Positions 63,223 to 64,000 of a DNA stretch of 64,000 bases are shown here, piece after piece. Within the stretch, counting starts at the first letter, position 1; each line of letters starts with the position of its first letter. Location of the stretch: positions 1 through 64,000 of the forward strand of contig NZ_SWMU01000001.1 of assembly GCF_006120725.1 (NCBI RefSeq), given 5' to 3'. This DNA is from Mesohalobacter halotolerans. Its GTDB lineage: Bacteria > Bacteroidota > Bacteroidia > Flavobacteriales > Flavobacteriaceae. The translations under genes were made by a program, and so were the position numbers. The notes beneath the pieces were generated by a model that was not told where the DNA came from, did no database searches, and saw only the letters and a list, made by a program, of their open reading frames with translations.

Positions 63223-64000
63223 TTAAGCGATAGTTTTACCATTGGGTGTATTTTCATCCGGATTGACAAACACTAATTCACCTTTTTTACTTTCGGTCAT
63301 CAGAATCATGCCTTCGCTTAATGTTCCTCTTAATTTAATAGGTTTTAAATTAATAACGACACTCACTTGTTTACCAATAATATCTTCAGCCTTAAAATAT
63401 TCAGCAATCCCTGAAACAATAGTGCGTTTCTCTAAGCCAATGTCAACCTTTAAGACCATCAACTTCTTGGTTTTTGGCATTTTTTCTGCTTCAGTGATAA
63501 CTCCAGTTCTGATATCCAATTTGCTAAAATCTTCGAAAGTAATTTGTTCTTTTTGTGGCGTCAGATCTTGAGTGTTATTTTCGTTATCCATTTTACTTTG
63601 CTTCAATTTATCTAATTGTTTTTGAACTTGCTCATCTTCAATTTTTGAAAATAGTAAATCTGCTTTTTCTATAGTATGATTTGTCGGTAACAACACCTCT
63701 AACTCAGCAATATTTGACCAATTGAGTTTTTCAGCTAGCCTACCTAAACTTAAAATATGATTTAATTTTTTAGACGTATGTGGTAAAAAAGGCTCGCTTA
63801 ATACAGCAAGTGCAGCAGATATTTGTAAAGCGACAAACATAATATTTTGGGTTCTGACTGGATCTGTTTTAAAGTGTTTCCATGGTTCTTCATCAGCTAA
63901 ATACTTGTTGCCAAGTCTGGCCAGCTCCATCAATTTTTGTTGCGCTTCTCTAAAGCGGTACTTTTCAATAGATTGTCCAATTTTTTCTGGAAATGCTTTT
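63223..64000 (-). CDS. metG: Methionyl-tRNA synthetase, C-terminal part, partial at window edge
   Basis: The frame continues to the window end (EKYRFREAQQKLMELARLGNKYLADEEPWK near the edge), which matches the anticodon-binding helical bundle of MetRS. After a linker, the C-terminal 110 residues form a tRNA-binding OB domain (FEDFSKLDIRTGVI, LGLEKRTIVSGIA-like block, LRGTLSEGMILM). The N-terminal catalytic domain is beyond the window. It charges methionine to tRNA-Met. Confidence 0.95.
   Translation of the reverse strand, partial: KAFPEKIGQSIEKYRFREAQQKLMELARLGNKYLADEEPWKHFKTDPVRTQNIMFVALQISAALAVLSEPFLPHTSKKLNHILSLGRLAEKLNWSNIAELEVLLPTNHTIEKADLLFSKIEDEQVQKQLDKLKQSKMDNENNTQDLTPQKEQITFEDFSKLDIRTGVITEAEKMPKTKKLMVLKVDIGLEKRTIVSGIAEYFKAEDIIGKQVSVVINLKPIKLRGTLSEGMILMTESKKGELVFVNPDENTPNGKTIA

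Noticed and set aside
1-64000. tRNA, rRNA, CRISPR arrays, prophage, restriction or anti-phage modules
   Set aside because: No direct-repeat/spacer pattern, no tRNA consensus arms and no phage or defence proteins were found; only one IS is present.

Overview
The window looks like chromosomal DNA of a member of the Flavobacteriaceae (Bacteroidota). It is AT-rich, many genes have a TAnnTTTG promoter box, and several encoded proteins carry type IX secretion (T9SS) features, lipoprotein signals with acidic residues after the lipobox cysteine, or SusC/TonB-type receptor architecture. Families typical of this phylum include group II GGGPS, DUF5686, GT117/DUF2723, DUF4301 and THC0290_0291. The genus cannot be named from the sequence alone. 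No rRNA, tRNA, CRISPR array or prophage was seen.

Layout. 1-4.3 kb (minus): a very large secreted repeat protein, interrupted by a frameshift in a seven-T tract, with an exact 591-bp internal period. 4.3-14 kb: an Nfu-type Fe-S scaffold, an MltD-like transglycosylase, a 1132-aa outer-membrane protein of unknown function, and a paired M16 protease operon. 14.3-18.2 kb (plus): a DUF2723 membrane glycosyltransferase translationally coupled to a polysaccharide deacetylase. 18.2-21.7 kb (minus): thyA, a frameshifted DUF1579-like gene, egtB and egtD, with the last two forming an ergothioneine pathway. 21.9-30.4 kb: an RND/MMPL exporter, a DUF5686 outer-membrane protein, frr-pyrH, a DUF1028 protein and rimM-rpsP. 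30.5-37.1 kb: an exonuclease and tandem ABC ATPase, a frameshifted THC0290_0291 gene, arfB, DUF4301, and a NadR-like ATPase / PnuC / thiamine-binding-protein operon. 37.4-38.8 kb: a complete IS3-family (IS150-type) element with both ends and a 3-bp target duplication.

38.9-50.1 kb is the most distinctive part. It holds secreted lipoproteins, a LytS/LytTR two-component pair, a T9SS cargo protein, a Crp/Fnr regulator with a likely operator just downstream, a DUF2892 membrane protein, a second lipoprotein sharing a domain with the first set, and an ECF sigma / FecR / TonB receptor trio. Two far-apart start regions here share a bipartite upstream motif, and one of these lies in a divergent promoter containing a perfect inverted repeat. 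I treat this as a candidate uncharacterised envelope-signalling regulon.

50.1-64 kb is mostly housekeeping: ilvE, a DUF4920 lipoprotein, mnmD, dxs, tadA, GGGPS, dgt, two DoxX-like proteins, glnS, a bacilliredoxin, plsC and the 3' end of metG. It also contains an Arg-rich secreted protein interrupted by an in-frame TGA.

Four genes in 64 kb are broken by a single frameshift or stop codon (near 2157, 20460, 33355 and 57619). This points either to active gene decay or to residual sequencing error; the sequence alone does not decide between them.
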